Of a DNA stretch of 64,000 nucleotides, positions 55,317 to 64,000 are shown in pieces. The notes beneath the pieces are model-generated. The model was not told the origin of the DNA. It saw nothing but the letters and a program-made list of their open reading frames with translations, and ran no database searches. Positions within the stretch are counted from its first letter, which is position 1; each line of letters opens with the position of its first letter. This DNA comes from an uncultured Saprospiraceae bacterium (lineage in GTDB: Bacteria; Bacteroidota; Bacteroidia; Chitinophagales; Saprospiraceae). The position numbers and the translations under genes were made by a program. The stretch lies in NCBI GenBank assembly GCA_937981555.1, contig CALJOK010000049.1:1-64000 (forward strand), given 5' to 3'.

Positions 55317-58300
55317 ATGAGCCAAGTAGAACAACGAATAGAAGAAGCAATTCAAGAGAATAGAACCAATCTCGATTTAAGTTCTTTGGGGTTGACTTCT
55401 TTGCCCCAATCCTTTCTTGAGGTTGCACCTCAATTAGAAGTTTTAACGCTCGCCAAAAATGGATTTATCAATTTCCCAAAAGCGTTAGGTGCTTGTCGGA
55501 ATTTGAAGGTTTTAATTTTTGATAAAAATAAATTGACCAATTTGAGCGGCATTCGTTCTTTACAAAAATTAGATAACCTTTCTCTCAATGAAAATGCTTT
55601 AACTTATTTCCCTACCGATCTTTTGGAATTAAAATCTTTGGAAGTTCTATGGATGAATGAAAATTCTATGACTTCGATTCCTCAAGGAATATTGGAATTA
55701 AAAAAATTGCAAAGTTTTTCAGTTACCAATAATGCGATTGAAATCTTACCTGCCGAAATTGCACAATTACCTGAGTTAGTAAATATTCATTTGTCTGGTA
55801 ATCCATTGAAAACACCGCCGATTGAAATAGCCCTCAGAGGTATTCATTCTATTCGAGGTTACTTCGAAGATTTAAGTAAAACTAAAAAGGAAAAAACGGA
55901 AAATTATTTATTCTCTATTGCGATTGATGAATATTCTGACCCTACTTTTTCTCCTCAAGAAGGACGGACGAAAGATGCTCAACGTTTAGCAAAAGTTCTT
56001 CAAGGAAAATATGAGTATCAAGCGACTCAATTATATAATGAGTCTGCTACTGCAAAAAATATTTTAGCCCAATTAGATGTTTTGGTCAATGAGACCCATG
56101 AAAGTGATTCCGTCATTATTTATTTTAATGGTCAAATTTCTGATGCCAATGGCTATGGTTATTTTAGTTATGACAACGAAAAAATAGAGGAACAAGAACT
56201 TTTTTCTGCGATTAGCAAAATGCGAGCGCAGCATGTTTTAGTCATCATTGATTTTCATTATTATACTGATCGAGGAACAACAACAAGATCTAATAGTATG
56301 GAAAAGGAAACCTATAATTCCAGATGGATTTTGCACCGCCTAGGTTCAGCATGGGAAGATCGATTTACGCCAGATTTAGTTAAATTTTTGGAAATGCTAA
56401 ATTATGAAATAGGTGTTCAAGAATTACTGAAAGTGTTGGCAGGTGAGATAATTATTGCTCCATTAAATCTTGGTGGAGATGAAGGAGGGGTGTTTAAATT
56501 TTTCCCCCAAAAAAATACTATTAAAAAATCAGCTGCAAGACCAAGACCGAAAAAAGTCAATTCGAAAACAAAGAATGATTTAAAATTTTTAAAAAAGAAC
56601 CTGAGAGATTATATTTCCTTTGGAAAAATAAAAAGAGTTTTTAAAAATTTGGAGGACGAAATCGAAGAAAATTCAAATCATTTTAATGACATTATTTTAC
56701 TTCGTAGTCGATATAATAATGTAGAGAAAAGAGATAATCAAGATATTATAACTCGTAGTGAATATCAGATTGAGTTGAATCGAATTAATGCAGCCATGCT
56801 TGATCTTATTCAAGATTTAGAAATTGAAGATTTAAAAAAGGATATTCTAAATCAATCAAATATTGGTATTGTTGATTTTATTTCTGTAGAAGAAGATGTT
56901 TTCGAAAAGATCAATGAAAACATTGTTCATGTTGAAGAATTAAGAAAAAGTTACTTAGACGTTAACTCCATCAATGAAAAAAACGACCTCCTTAAGTCTA
57001 TAGATAAAACACTCGCAGAAATAGAATCTCTTCGAGAAAAGTCTGGAGCGAACCATGCTCCCGATGCTGATGAAGAGGAATCTTTTAAGTTTTTGGAAGA
57101 AGAAAAATTATGGCAAAATGCACTTGCTAACAATACAAAAGAAGGTTTTCAAAAATATTTAGATGAAACCTTAGAAGGAACTTATCGACAAGAAGCTAGT
57201 GTCTCTCTTCGGAGTTTGGAACTAGAAGGAGAGGAAGAAGAGCTTTTTGAAAAAATAAAAAGACAAGAGGATCTTTCCCTAATTAATATTTACAGGAGTG
57301 AATTTTCTGATGGGAAATATATCAATGAGGTAGAGGCTATTTTTGAGAAGTTGGAAAAAGAGGAAGAAGAATTATGGCAACGACTTTCGAAAAAAAATAC
57401 CATTGAGTCCTACTATGAATACCTTGATAATTCAAAATTAAAAACTTACCAAAGGAATGCTGTTGACAACAAAAGAAGATTAGAAGGTGAAGGACTGAAT
57501 ACTCGAATTAATGAAGCAAAATTGATTTTTGTTGGCAATGGTCGAGTAGGGAAGACATCATTAACTAAGCGTTTGGTCAGTAATGAATTTGATCCAAAAG
57601 AAGAATCAACTCATGGAATTAGAATTGAAAAATGGCCTTTAGAATTAGTAGATGGAAGAACTGTTAAGGTTAATATTTGGGATTTTGGAGGACAAGAAAT
57701 TTATCATAATACGCATCGATTTTTCCTAACTAATCGCGCTTTGTATATATTAGTTTGGGACATGGATTCGCAAATTGATGCAGAGGAACATCCGGAAAAA
57801 GAAGAGAATTTTATTTTTGATTATTGGTTAGAAAACGTTAGTGGGTTAAGCGAGGAAAGTCCGGTTCTAGTCGTTCAAAATAAAATGGAAGAACCTGCAA
57901 CTAGAGGTTTTGATTTGACTAGTCTAACAAAAAATAAAGATTGGAATGTCAAAGAAACTTTGTCAGTAAGCGCAGCCAAAGGTTGGAATATTGATGAGTT
58001 GAGAAAAAGTATTAGCGAGCAATTACAAAATGCTCCGAAGTTGAAAAACTTGATTGGTTATGACTTAGGTGCTGGTTGGTCGGCAGTACGGAAAGAGTTA
58101 GAAACATTAGCCTTACAGCAACCTTATTTGAAGTTTGATGATTATTTAAGAATTTGTGATACTCAAGAAATTTCAACAGAGAATGCAGAAGACTTGAGTG
58201 GGTTTTTAACTGACATTGGTGTGATTATTCATTTCCCAGATAATGACATTTTAAAAGAAATGGTCATCCTTGATCCTCGTTGGACGACCAAAATAATTTA

Positions 58301-59414
58301 CCGATTGCTTAATGAAAAAATAAAAAAGAACAAAGGACAATTTAAAAAGTCGGAGCTGCAGGTGAATATGAAAAAGAAGGAACTCGAAAAGTTTTCTAAA
58401 GGATTTAGATTTCGAGATGAAAGAGAGATTCAGATTTTTTTAGAGTTGATGAGTAAATTTGAAATATGTTTTGAGTTGCCGAATGAAAAAGATTCATTTA
58501 TAGTTCCACAGTTTTTATCTAATGAAAAACCAACTTTTGAGTGGGATAATAAAAAGGCAATTCACTATGGGTATCAATATGATTTTTTGCACAAAGGAAT
58601 TATTGCTAGAGCCATTGTAAAACTAAATGAATACGCCTCTAATAATATTTGGTGGCGAAATGGAATGGTCATAGAACAAGAAGGAATCAAAGCTAAAATT
58701 GAAGCGCTACCTAAAAAAAATGAAATTCGAATTGAAATGATTGGTGAGGAAAGTGAACAATTGCGGAAGTTTCTTTTGAATAAGGTTTTTGAAGAAGTGA
58801 ATCATAAAATGGATTTTAAAACGATTCGATATTGTCCTAGTGAAACTTGCGAATGCACTTTTGAAGAAGAAATTATTTTAAAATTAGAAAAAGAAAACCA
58901 AACTTCTATCACTTGCTCGGCATGTAATTGTAATGTTAGCATTGATGAAATTTTAGGAAAAAATATAGAACAAATGGATGTACCGAAAATTTTTATTTCC
59001 TACTCTCACAAAGATGAAGCGCACAAAGAAAAATTGCAAACTTCCTTAAAGTCTTTGCAATATAGTTTTGAGATTGATGTTTGGGAAGATCGACAAATTC
59101 AAGTTGGAGATAATTGGAGTGAAGAAATTTCAAAAGCAATGGAAAGAGCGGAGTATATAGTTTTGTTAATCAGCCCAGATTTTTTAGCTTCAGATTTTAT
59201 TAAAGAGGTGGAAATGAAACGTGCTTTTGAAAGACATGATAAAGGAGATGCGATGGTGATGCCAGTAATTATTCGCCCATGTTTGTGGAATCAAAAACCG
59301 ATAAATAAGGTGCAAGTTGTACCAAAGGATGGGAAGCCGGTGACTAAATATGATGATCCAGATGAAGCTTGGTTAGAGGTTTTGCAAAAAATAAAAGCTC
59401 GAATTGAAAAATAG
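55317..59414 (+). CDS. LRR / pseudo-caspase / effector-associated / Roc-COR / TIR signalling protein
   Basis: 1365 aa, cytoplasmic. Domains in order: leucine-rich repeats (about 17-175); a caspase-like (C14) domain (about 196-400) in which the catalytic His is Q273 (YFNGQ) and the Cys is H314 (DFHYY), so it is a pseudo-enzyme; an effector-associated death-like domain (about 418-505, LRSRYNNVE and ELNRINAAMLDLI); three W-repeats of the ELWQ-x-A-x-x-NT type (about 591-725); a Roc GTPase with P-loop VGNGRVGKTS (739-748), DFGGQE (789-794) and NKME (855-858); COR (about 900-1165); a Cys-rich zinc-ribbon-like segment (about 1170-1212); and a TIR domain (about 1221-1340, PKIFISYSHKDE, DVWEDRQI, LLISPDFLASDF). 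It resembles an NLR/LRRK-like innate immune or cell-death sensor. Its promoter and terminators make it a stand-alone gene. Confidence 0.88.
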   Translation: MSQVEQRIEEAIQENRTNLDLSSLGLTSLPQSFLEVAPQLEVLTLAKNGFINFPKALGACRNLKVLIFDKNKLTNLSGIRSLQKLDNLSLNENALTYFPTDLLELKSLEVLWMNENSMTSIPQGILELKKLQSFSVTNNAIEILPAEIAQLPELVNIHLSGNPLKTPPIEIALRGIHSIRGYFEDLSKTKKEKTENYLFSIAIDEYSDPTFSPQEGRTKDAQRLAKVLQGKYEYQATQLYNESATAKNILAQLDVLVNETHESDSVIIYFNGQISDANGYGYFSYDNEKIEEQELFSAISKMRAQHVLVIIDFHYYTDRGTTTRSNSMEKETYNSRWILHRLGSAWEDRFTPDLVKFLEMLNYEIGVQELLKVLAGEIIIAPLNLGGDEGGVFKFFPQKNTIKKSAARPRPKKVNSKTKNDLKFLKKNLRDYISFGKIKRVFKNLEDEIEENSNHFNDIILLRSRYNNVEKRDNQDIITRSEYQIELNRINAAMLDLIQDLEIEDLKKDILNQSNIGIVDFISVEEDVFEKINENIVHVEELRKSYLDVNSINEKNDLLKSIDKTLAEIESLREKSGANHAPDADEEESFKFLEEEKLWQNALANNTKEGFQKYLDETLEGTYRQEASVSLRSLELEGEEEELFEKIKRQEDLSLINIYRSEFSDGKYINEVEAIFEKLEKEEEELWQRLSKKNTIESYYEYLDNSKLKTYQRNAVDNKRRLEGEGLNTRINEAKLIFVGNGRVGKTSLTKRLVSNEFDPKEESTHGIRIEKWPLELVDGRTVKVNIWDFGGQEIYHNTHRFFLTNRALYILVWDMDSQIDAEEHPEKEENFIFDYWLENVSGLSEESPVLVVQNKMEEPATRGFDLTSLTKNKDWNVKETLSVSAAKGWNIDELRKSISEQLQNAPKLKNLIGYDLGAGWSAVRKELETLALQQPYLKFDDYLRICDTQEISTENAEDLSGFLTDIGVIIHFPDNDILKEMVILDPRWTTKIIYRLLNEKIKKNKGQFKKSELQVNMKKKELEKFSKGFRFRDEREIQIFLELMSKFEICFELPNEKDSFIVPQFLSNEKPTFEWDNKKAIHYGYQYDFLHKGIIARAIVKLNEYASNNIWWRNGMVIEQEGIKAKIEALPKKNEIRIEMIGEESEQLRKFLLNKVFEEVNHKMDFKTIRYCPSETCECTFEEEIILKLEKENQTSITCSACNCNVSIDEILGKNIEQMDVPKIFISYSHKDEAHKEKLQTSLKSLQYSFEIDVWEDRQIQVGDNWSEEISKAMERAEYIVLLISPDFLASDFIKEVEMKRAFERHDKGDAMVMPVIIRPCLWNQKPINKVQVVPKDGKPVTKYDDPDEAWLEVLQKIKARIEK

Positions 59415-59461
59415 TGATACTTGTAACAATATATTTACATTATTGAAAAACAAACAAAACG

Positions 59462-60013
59462 ATGGCTTATAAATTTACCGCCCGAAATATTCACAGAGAT
59501 TTTGCTTATTTCTATGTTGGATTAATCATTTCATTTTCGATTTCTGGAATCGCTTTAAATCATCGAGCCACTTGGAATCCAAGACAATACACCATTGACT
59601 CCAAAGAAATAAATGTGCAAGTTCCAACTGATGCAAAACAAATCAATGATGATTTTGCCAAAGCATTAGCTCAAACTTGGGATTTAGAAAAATCATTTAA
59701 ATCAGTCAGAGTGCGAGGAGGAAGTGTGCGAATATTCTTCGATGGAGCAGTCGCAGACTTTGATGCTAAAACAGGAAAAGGAGAGTTAGAAACTATACGG
59801 AAACGCCCTGTCTTGGCAGAGATGACTTTGCTTCACCAAACGACGGATACTGCTTGGATTTGGTATTCAGATATTTTCGGAGTGGCGATGTTGTTGATTG
59901 CGATCACCGGAATGTTCATTGCAAAGGGGAAAGAGAGTTTTCAAAAACGAGGTTGGAAATTTGCGATAGTTGGAATTATTTTTCCTTTGGTGTTTTTGTA
60001 TTTGTTGAGTTGA
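59462..60013 (+). CDS. PepSY-associated membrane protein
   Basis: 183 aa. A membrane helix at about 14-34 is followed by a periplasmic PepSY-like region (about 45-135, with SFKSVRVRGGSVRIFFDGAVADFDAKTGKGE) and two further helices at about 134-155 and 164-182. PepSY-associated TM proteins often sit beside iron-uptake or respiration genes; here the neighbours give no such hint. An LLHQTTDTAWIWYSDIFG segment is typical of the family. It starts 48 bases after the TIR protein gene and may be read through from it. It ends in FPLVFLYLLS, of which a diverged second copy exists at 61309-61341. Confidence 0.85.
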   Translation: MAYKFTARNIHRDFAYFYVGLIISFSISGIALNHRATWNPRQYTIDSKEINVQVPTDAKQINDDFAKALAQTWDLEKSFKSVRVRGGSVRIFFDGAVADFDAKTGKGELETIRKRPVLAEMTLLHQTTDTAWIWYSDIFGVAMLLIAITGMFIAKGKESFQKRGWKFAIVGIIFPLVFLYLLS

Positions 60014-60016
60014 AAA

Positions 60017-60073
60017 TTTTATATCTGAAAGAAGGAATCTCCTTATAAGAGACTCCTTCTTTCAGATATAAAA
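60017..60073. terminator. Perfect 20-bp bidirectional terminator
   Basis: TTTTATATCTGAAAGAAGGA (60017-60036) and its exact reverse complement (60054-60073) enclose a 17-base loop with further internal pairing. The T-rich ends serve both convergent genes (PepSY and SnoaL-like). Confidence 0.85.
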
Positions 60074-60110
60074 ATGATTCAGTCTTACGACTGATTACAT
60101 TAAATTTACC

Positions 60111-60467
60111 TTATGCATGATAATATCTTTCTCTGAAAATTTTTCCATCCTTCCATTCTGTCGCAACGATTTGCTCAGAAAGCATGGTAGTACCATCATT
60201 AAGTTTTAATTCCATAACGGCATCATAATAAGAATGATTTCCGTTTACGGCATAATTCCCAACCTCATATCTAACAAATTCTTTTAGGTCATTATTAATG
60301 AAATCTTCTTCAAATTTCACGCAGAATTCTTTTCCAGATTTTGGTTCACCATTTGCCTCTTGCAATATTACATTATCATGTAAATAAAGATTCATTGCAT
60401 CAAGAAACTTAGCTTCTTTTAATAGTGAGAAGATATGTTCTAAGTTTTGTTCGATTGTCTTTTCCAT
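60111..60467 (-). CDS. SnoaL-like / NTF2-fold protein
   Basis: 118 aa. The cone-shaped NTF2 fold is indicated by an N-terminal helix pair (LEHIFSLLKEAKFLDAMNLYLHDNV), a strand and helix (GKEFCVKFEEDFINND), and strands YAVNGNHSYYDAVMELKL and MLSEQIVATEWKDGKI ending in FRERYYH. Many such proteins are small-molecule isomerases, but no catalytic pair is assigned here. It stands alone on the minus strand and is convergent with the PepSY gene. Confidence 0.8.
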   Translation of the reverse strand: MEKTIEQNLEHIFSLLKEAKFLDAMNLYLHDNVILQEANGEPKSGKEFCVKFEEDFINNDLKEFVRYEVGNYAVNGNHSYYDAVMELKLNDGTTMLSEQIVATEWKDGKIFRERYYHA

Positions 60468-60710
60468 AATTTTAAATGTTTAAGGTGTGAAAAATAACTA
60501 TTTATTATGGTGTAAAAGTAGGTAGGTTGTCAGCTACGATCTGTTTAAAGACTTCCTTGATAATTGTAAATTCTTCCCTTCTTTTGTTTTTGGATTTAAT
60601 GAGTGAAGTTGTTTTAAAATGACACGCTGAACTGCGGTGAAAGAATTGTAATTATTTTGATTTCGATTTTAAATTCAAAAATCCTATTTTGGTGTTTAAA
60701 TAAAAAAAGC

Positions 60711-61307
60711 ATGAAAAAAGAAATTGAAAACCCATCCAATGAAAGTAGTATCCAAGATTATTTATCGATGGGGTATTTATATTTATTGGCTTTGGGAATA
60801 TTTAGAGAAGTGATTTATTATGGATTCTTGGATGTCAATATTTTAAGTTATTCCGATGTCATGGATGTGTTGTTAAGTCCTTTAGTTTTTCTTTCAAAGG
60901 ATTTAAAAGTCAGCGGTATGCTTATTGTATTTGGGGTTTTGATTTATTTTTTAAGTAAGTATACCCATAAGAAAAAGCAAAAAGAAACTACCGAGTCATT
61001 AGATGGAAATCCTCCACCGCAACCAGATTTTATTAAAGGAACTATTTTACTAATGGGATTAGGATTCCTTGCATTCTTTTTCGGAACAGGAATTGGATCT
61101 GGATTTAAATATGCAAAAAAACTTAAAGCTGGAGAATTTGAAAATACACATCAAATAATCTTTTTAGATAAAGAAGAAGTGAATGTAAAAATGATTGGGA
61201 GTAATAGTCAGTTTGTATTTTATGTTTTGGAAAATGATAAACAAGTTTCTATTTCTCCAATTCAAGGGAATGTGAAAAAGATTCAAAGGTTAGAATCGGA
61301 AGATTAG
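60711..61307 (+). CDS. Small membrane protein, unknown function
   Basis: The frame extends to 60657, but the ATG at 60711 (MKKEIENPSN...) follows an A-rich leader and gives a natural start (198 aa). Membrane helices occur at about 19-38, 55-65 (weak), 76-94 and 122-143. A polar, basic loop (about 95-118, TYTHKKKQKETT) faces the cytoplasm. The C-terminal about 45 residues form a small beta domain (HQIIFLDKEEVNVKMIG, QFVFYVLENDKQVSI). No family is recognised. It is followed at once by a PepSY gene remnant. Confidence 0.6.
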   Translation: MKKEIENPSNESSIQDYLSMGYLYLLALGIFREVIYYGFLDVNILSYSDVMDVLLSPLVFLSKDLKVSGMLIVFGVLIYFLSKYTHKKKQKETTESLDGNPPPQPDFIKGTILLMGLGFLAFFFGTGIGSGFKYAKKLKAGEFENTHQIIFLDKEEVNVKMIGSNSQFVFYVLENDKQVSISPIQGNVKKIQRLESED

Positions 61308-61308
61308 T

Positions 61309-61341
61309 TTTCCTGTAGCATTTTTGTATTTCTTGAGTTGA
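61309..61341 (+). pseudogene. C-terminal remnant of a second PepSY-type membrane protein
   Basis: The frame reads FPVAFLYFLS and stops at 61339-61341. It matches the last codons of the gene at 59462-60013 (FPLVFLYLLS plus stop) and the nucleotide identity extends about 37 bases. It begins 1 base after the stop of the membrane protein gene. It is a scar of a duplicated or displaced PepSY 3' end. Confidence 0.55.
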
Positions 61342-61345
61342 AATA

Positions 61346-61477
61346 ATGGAACACGGATGACGCTGATCGAGCGGATAGAAACGGATTTGACGATCAGAGG
61401 TGTTATGGATTTTATCCATTATTAAGTAATCGTCAAATCCGCAATAATTCGCAAGATCCGTGTCATCCGTGTTCCAT
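61346..61477. repeat. 132-bp imperfect palindrome with ATGGAACACGGATGAC ends
   Basis: The left arm ATGGAACACGGATGAC (61346-61361) has its exact complement GTCATCCGTGTTCCAT at 61462-61477. A second inner pair, GGATTTGACGAT (about 61383-61394) and ATCGTCAAATCC (61429-61440), is also exact. Arms of about 47 bases are separated by a short AT-rich loop. The ACGGAT-rich sequence resembles dispersed hairpin elements known from many Bacteroidota. It lies directly after the stop of aroC and may terminate it, or be a MITE-like insertion. Confidence 0.75.
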
Positions 61478-61504
61478 CAAAATCAAAAAGGATTTATAAA
61501 TAAA

Positions 61505-62584
61505 TCAAACCTTAGAACTAACATTCCTCAACCAGAAATCCGCCAAAACCAAAGCCGCCATCGCCTCCACAATCGGCACAGCTCTTGGTACGACACAAGG
61601 ATCATGTCGTCCTTTTCCTTCCACAATCACCTCTTCGCCAGCTTCATTAATCGAATCTTGTTTTTGAATAATCGTTGCCACAGGTTTAAAAGCAACTCGA
61701 AAATAAATATCCATCCCGTTAGAGATTCCACCTTGTACACCTCCTGAAAAATTAGATTTAGTTGTCGTCTCTCCATCTTTGTTTTCAAAAATATCATTGT
61801 GCTCTGAACCTCGCATCGTGACACAATCGAAACCACTTCCATACTCAAAACCTTTGCAAGCATTAATCGATAACATTGCTTTTCCAAGGTCAGCATGTAA
61901 TTTATCAAACACAGGTTCCCCTAATCCAACTGGACAACCCTGCACGAGAGCTGAGACAACTCCACCAATCGTGTCACCTTGTTTCTTAATTTTTTTGATC
62001 AAATCAATCATTCGTTCGGCCGTTTCTAAATCAGGACATCGAACCGCCGTCTCTTCTGTTTTGGAAAAGTCAAAATTTTGATAATTTCGCGAAACAGCAA
62101 TCTCACCCACTTGACTCACATAACCTGTGATGGAGATGCCATGTTTTTTTAACAATAATTTTGCAATCGCTCCTGCAGCAACTCTAGCAGCAGTTTCCCT
62201 TGCTGAACTTCTTCCTCCACCTCGATAATCTCGTAAACCATATTTTTTTTGATAAGTAAAATCAGCATGAGATGGTCGAAATTTATCTGCAATGTGAGAG
62301 TAATCTTTCGAGCGTTGATCTTGATTATAAATAACCATTGAGATTGGAGTGCCCGTACTTTTTCCCTCAAAAATTCCTGAAAGAATTTGTGCTTCATCTC
62401 CTTCTTTTCGCTGAGTTACGATAGCAGATTGACCAGGTCGACGACGAGCCAATTCGCTTTGAATAAATGCTTCGTCAATTTCCAAACCAGCTGGACAACC
62501 ATCTATGATGACACCAATTGCTTTACCATGAGATTCTCCGAAAGTAGTTATTTTAAATAATTGTCCAAATGAATTTCCAGCCAC
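61505..62584 (-). CDS. aroC: Chorismate synthase
   Basis: Converts 5-enolpyruvylshikimate-3-phosphate to chorismate, the last step of the shikimate pathway, using reduced FMN. Family signatures are GESHG near the N-terminus with IDGCPAGL, then [33 protein letters not shown], and [14 protein letters not shown] near the C-terminus. I place the start at the GTG at 62584, which gives (M)[19 protein letters not shown], the normal family N-terminus, and 359 residues. The frame also reaches a TTG at 62611 that would add nine atypical residues. It is a housekeeping gene, divergent from the BNR gene to its right. Confidence 0.93.
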   Translation of the reverse strand: MAGNSFGQLFKITTFGESHGKAIGVIIDGCPAGLEIDEAFIQSELARRRPGQSAIVTQRKEGDEAQILSGIFEGKSTGTPISMVIYNQDQRSKDYSHIADKFRPSHADFTYQKKYGLRDYRGGGRSSARETAARVAAGAIAKLLLKKHGISITGYVSQVGEIAVSRNYQNFDFSKTEETAVRCPDLETAERMIDLIKKIKKQGDTIGGVVSALVQGCPVGLGEPVFDKLHADLGKAMLSINACKGFEYGSGFDCVTMRGSEHNDIFENKDGETTTKSNFSGGVQGGISNGMDIYFRVAFKPVATIIQKQDSINEAGEEVIVEGKGRHDPCVVPRAVPIVEAMAALVLADFWLRNVSSKV

Positions 62585-62822
62585 GTTGAATACTTTTTTA
62601 GTGAGGTGCAAATGTAGTGTTTTTTGAGTTTTCGTGAAGGAGATGATTTTGGTTTTTTACGACAGGTGAGTTTTTTATTACAGAATTATGAAGGTTCATT
62701 AAGGCGTGATAATTGTAGCAAAAATACTATCTGACAAATATTACACATTCTAACATATCAAGTGATTTTTTACAAAAAAAGCCTTATTTTGCATCGTTTT
62801 TAGCCTAATTAATCTTCAATCC

Positions 62823-64000
62823 ATGAACAATAAAATATTAATTCTGCTTTCCGTAAGCATTGTCTCCCTATTTGGGTGGATGATTTTTCAAAGTAGAATT
62901 TCATCTGATACATTACCAATTCATATTTCTCCTGATCAAAAAACAGAAGATGATGTGGAAAATTTTAGCGGAGCTGGTAAATCTTTAGACTCTTGGTCCT
63001 TCGCTCGTTCTTACCCTTCTGAAAAAATAAAAGCCAATAAGTTTACAGAAAGTCATGAAATTAAGCAACGACTTTTGTCTAATTCTTCTTCTAATCGTTC
63101 AGATTGGGAGCCACTAGGTCCACAGAATTTTGCTGGTCGGATTTTAGCTATTACAGTTGACCCTAATAATCCAAATACACTTTACGCTGGTGCTGCAAGT
63201 GGTGGATTGTGGAAGTCAATTGATGATGGAGCTAATTGGAATTATCTTTCTACAGGTATGCCAGTCCTAGGAGTTTCGAGTATTGTAATTAATCCTGATG
63301 ATTCGAATGAGATGTATATCGGTACAGGGGAAGTTTATGGAGATTTTGATCCAGATGATATGGAACCTAATCAAAGTACAGGGCAAGGTTATACGATTCG
63401 ATACCGAAGAGGAACTTATGGAATAGGAATATTGAAAACAATAGATGGTGGATTGACTTGGAATTATAGTTTGAATTGGTCGCAAGAAGAAGAATTAAAA
63501 GGAGTGAATTGTTTAGAAATTTCTAAGTTCGACTCTGATGTTTTATATGCAGGAACGACGGATGGACTTTTTCATTCAACAGATGGTGGAACGACTTGGA
63601 ACAATATTTTAAATTTACCAAATGTGATGAGTTTGGCAATGCATCCTACTAACGATGGAACCATGTTAGTTGGGGTTGGAGTATTTGGAAGTACTGGAAG
63701 TGCAGTTTATCGAAGTACCGATGGGATGAATTTTACGCCTGTTGATTTACCTGATTTTACGGGAAAAGCGACGATGGACTTTTCACAATCTGATCCAAAT
63801 ATTGCATTTGCAAGTATTGGGAATTACGATGAAACAGTTGGTTTGTATCGATCACAAGATGGAGGAATAAATTGGACTTTGGCAAATGATTATGATTATG
63901 CCAAATATCAAGGTTGGTATTCGCACGATGTGGCGATAAATCCAGCAAATCCTTCGACGGTTTTGGTAGGAGGAATAAATGTTTATCGTTCCACAAATGA
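62823..64000 (+). CDS. Asp-box (BNR) repeat exoprotein, 5' part (runs off the window)
   Basis: The frame from the ATG at 62823 stays open to the last base (392 codons, no stop). It starts with an uncleaved or cleaved hydrophobic leader (MNNKILILLSVSIVSLFGW), followed by a polar linker. A propeller begins at SDWEPLGPQNFAGRILAITVDPNNP. Asp-boxes seen are LWKSIDDGANW, ILKTIDGGLTW, FHSTDGGTTW, YRSTDGMNF and YRSQDGGINW. It resembles the two other BNR proteins in this window. A T9SS C-terminal domain is expected past the edge but not visible. An upstream TATTTTG (about 62790) may be part of its promoter. Confidence 0.85.
   Translation, partial: MNNKILILLSVSIVSLFGWMIFQSRISSDTLPIHISPDQKTEDDVENFSGAGKSLDSWSFARSYPSEKIKANKFTESHEIKQRLLSNSSSNRSDWEPLGPQNFAGRILAITVDPNNPNTLYAGAASGGLWKSIDDGANWNYLSTGMPVLGVSSIVINPDDSNEMYIGTGEVYGDFDPDDMEPNQSTGQGYTIRYRRGTYGIGILKTIDGGLTWNYSLNWSQEEELKGVNCLEISKFDSDVLYAGTTDGLFHSTDGGTTWNNILNLPNVMSLAMHPTNDGTMLVGVGVFGSTGSAVYRSTDGMNFTPVDLPDFTGKATMDFSQSDPNIAFASIGNYDETVGLYRSQDGGINWTLANDYDYAKYQGWYSHDVAINPANPSTVLVGGINVYRSTN

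Noticed and set aside
61460-61747. Frames on the plus strand opposite aroC
   Set aside because: Shadows of the chorismate synthase gene, as are the frames at 61627-61908, 61779-62081 and 62149-62397.
1-64000. CRISPR array, rRNA or complete transposon
   Set aside because: No regularly spaced repeats, rRNA-like blocks or transposase were seen on either strand.

Overview
The window is an AT-rich stretch of a Bacteroidota chromosome, most likely a Saprospiria/Lewinella-like gliding marine relative. The evidence is type IX secretion (T9SS) sorting domains of both the Por-type (type A) and gliding-type (type B), SprB-like repeats, a NarL-type two-component pair with a beta-propeller sensor kinase, a perfect Bacteroidota promoter (TTTG-N19-TAnnTTTG at 55263-55293), and a long helical orphan family typical of this group (6367-7764). 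No rRNA, tRNA or CRISPR array was found.

Region by region. 1-135 is the 3' end of a group II intron: domain V is intact and domain VI follows it. 456-5500 is one end of an integrated element on the minus strand, with a tyrosine recombinase, a winged-helix Rep-like protein, a two-repeat orphan and a membrane/coiled-coil protein. It abuts an orphan terminator where the att site may lie. 5591-13765 carries small secreted or lipid-anchored orphans (TSP3-repeat lipoprotein, KTSC-like protein, Cys-rich SH3 protein), a decayed hsdM fragment (11182-11247) and a pentapeptide-repeat protein with a Rossmann/TIR-like C-terminal domain. This part looks like an accessory or defence zone.

14428-35878 is the most striking part: six tightly spaced co-directional genes for very large proteins (1129, 1260, 690, 2730 and 888 aa) ending in a 382-aa subtilase. 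None has a recognisable signal peptide. The proteins are beta-rich with a LamG domain and a ubiquitin/SLBB-like tail; a giant with SH3-like, LysM-like and Ala-rich coiled-coil segments; an all-helical protein with a hydrophobic centre; and a leaderless S8 protease with the complete Asp/His/Asn/Ser set. I know of no described system with this composition. It is my main candidate for an undescribed multi-protein assembly.

36347-43652 holds the two-component system, an intradiol-dioxygenase-like protein and two T9SS type B surface proteins. An unannotated 57-aa double-glycine leader peptide (43844-44017, minus strand) with its own terminator follows. 44620-55196 has a propeller lipoprotein, a Tet(M)-like ribosomal protection GTPase, two large Asp-box (BNR) repeat exoproteins, an outer-membrane barrel and RlmA. 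55317-59414 encodes a single-protein NLR/LRRK-like sensor: LRR, pseudo-caspase, effector-associated domain, W-repeats, Roc-COR, zinc ribbon and TIR. 59462-64000 contains a PepSY-type membrane protein, a SnoaL-like protein, a small membrane protein, a 132-bp imperfect palindrome, aroC, and the start of a third BNR exoprotein that runs off the window.

Housekeeping content is small (aroC, rlmA). Most of the window is secretion, surface, defence-like or mobile material. Functions for the giant operon, the RiPP-like peptide and the signalling proteins are inferences from domain content only.
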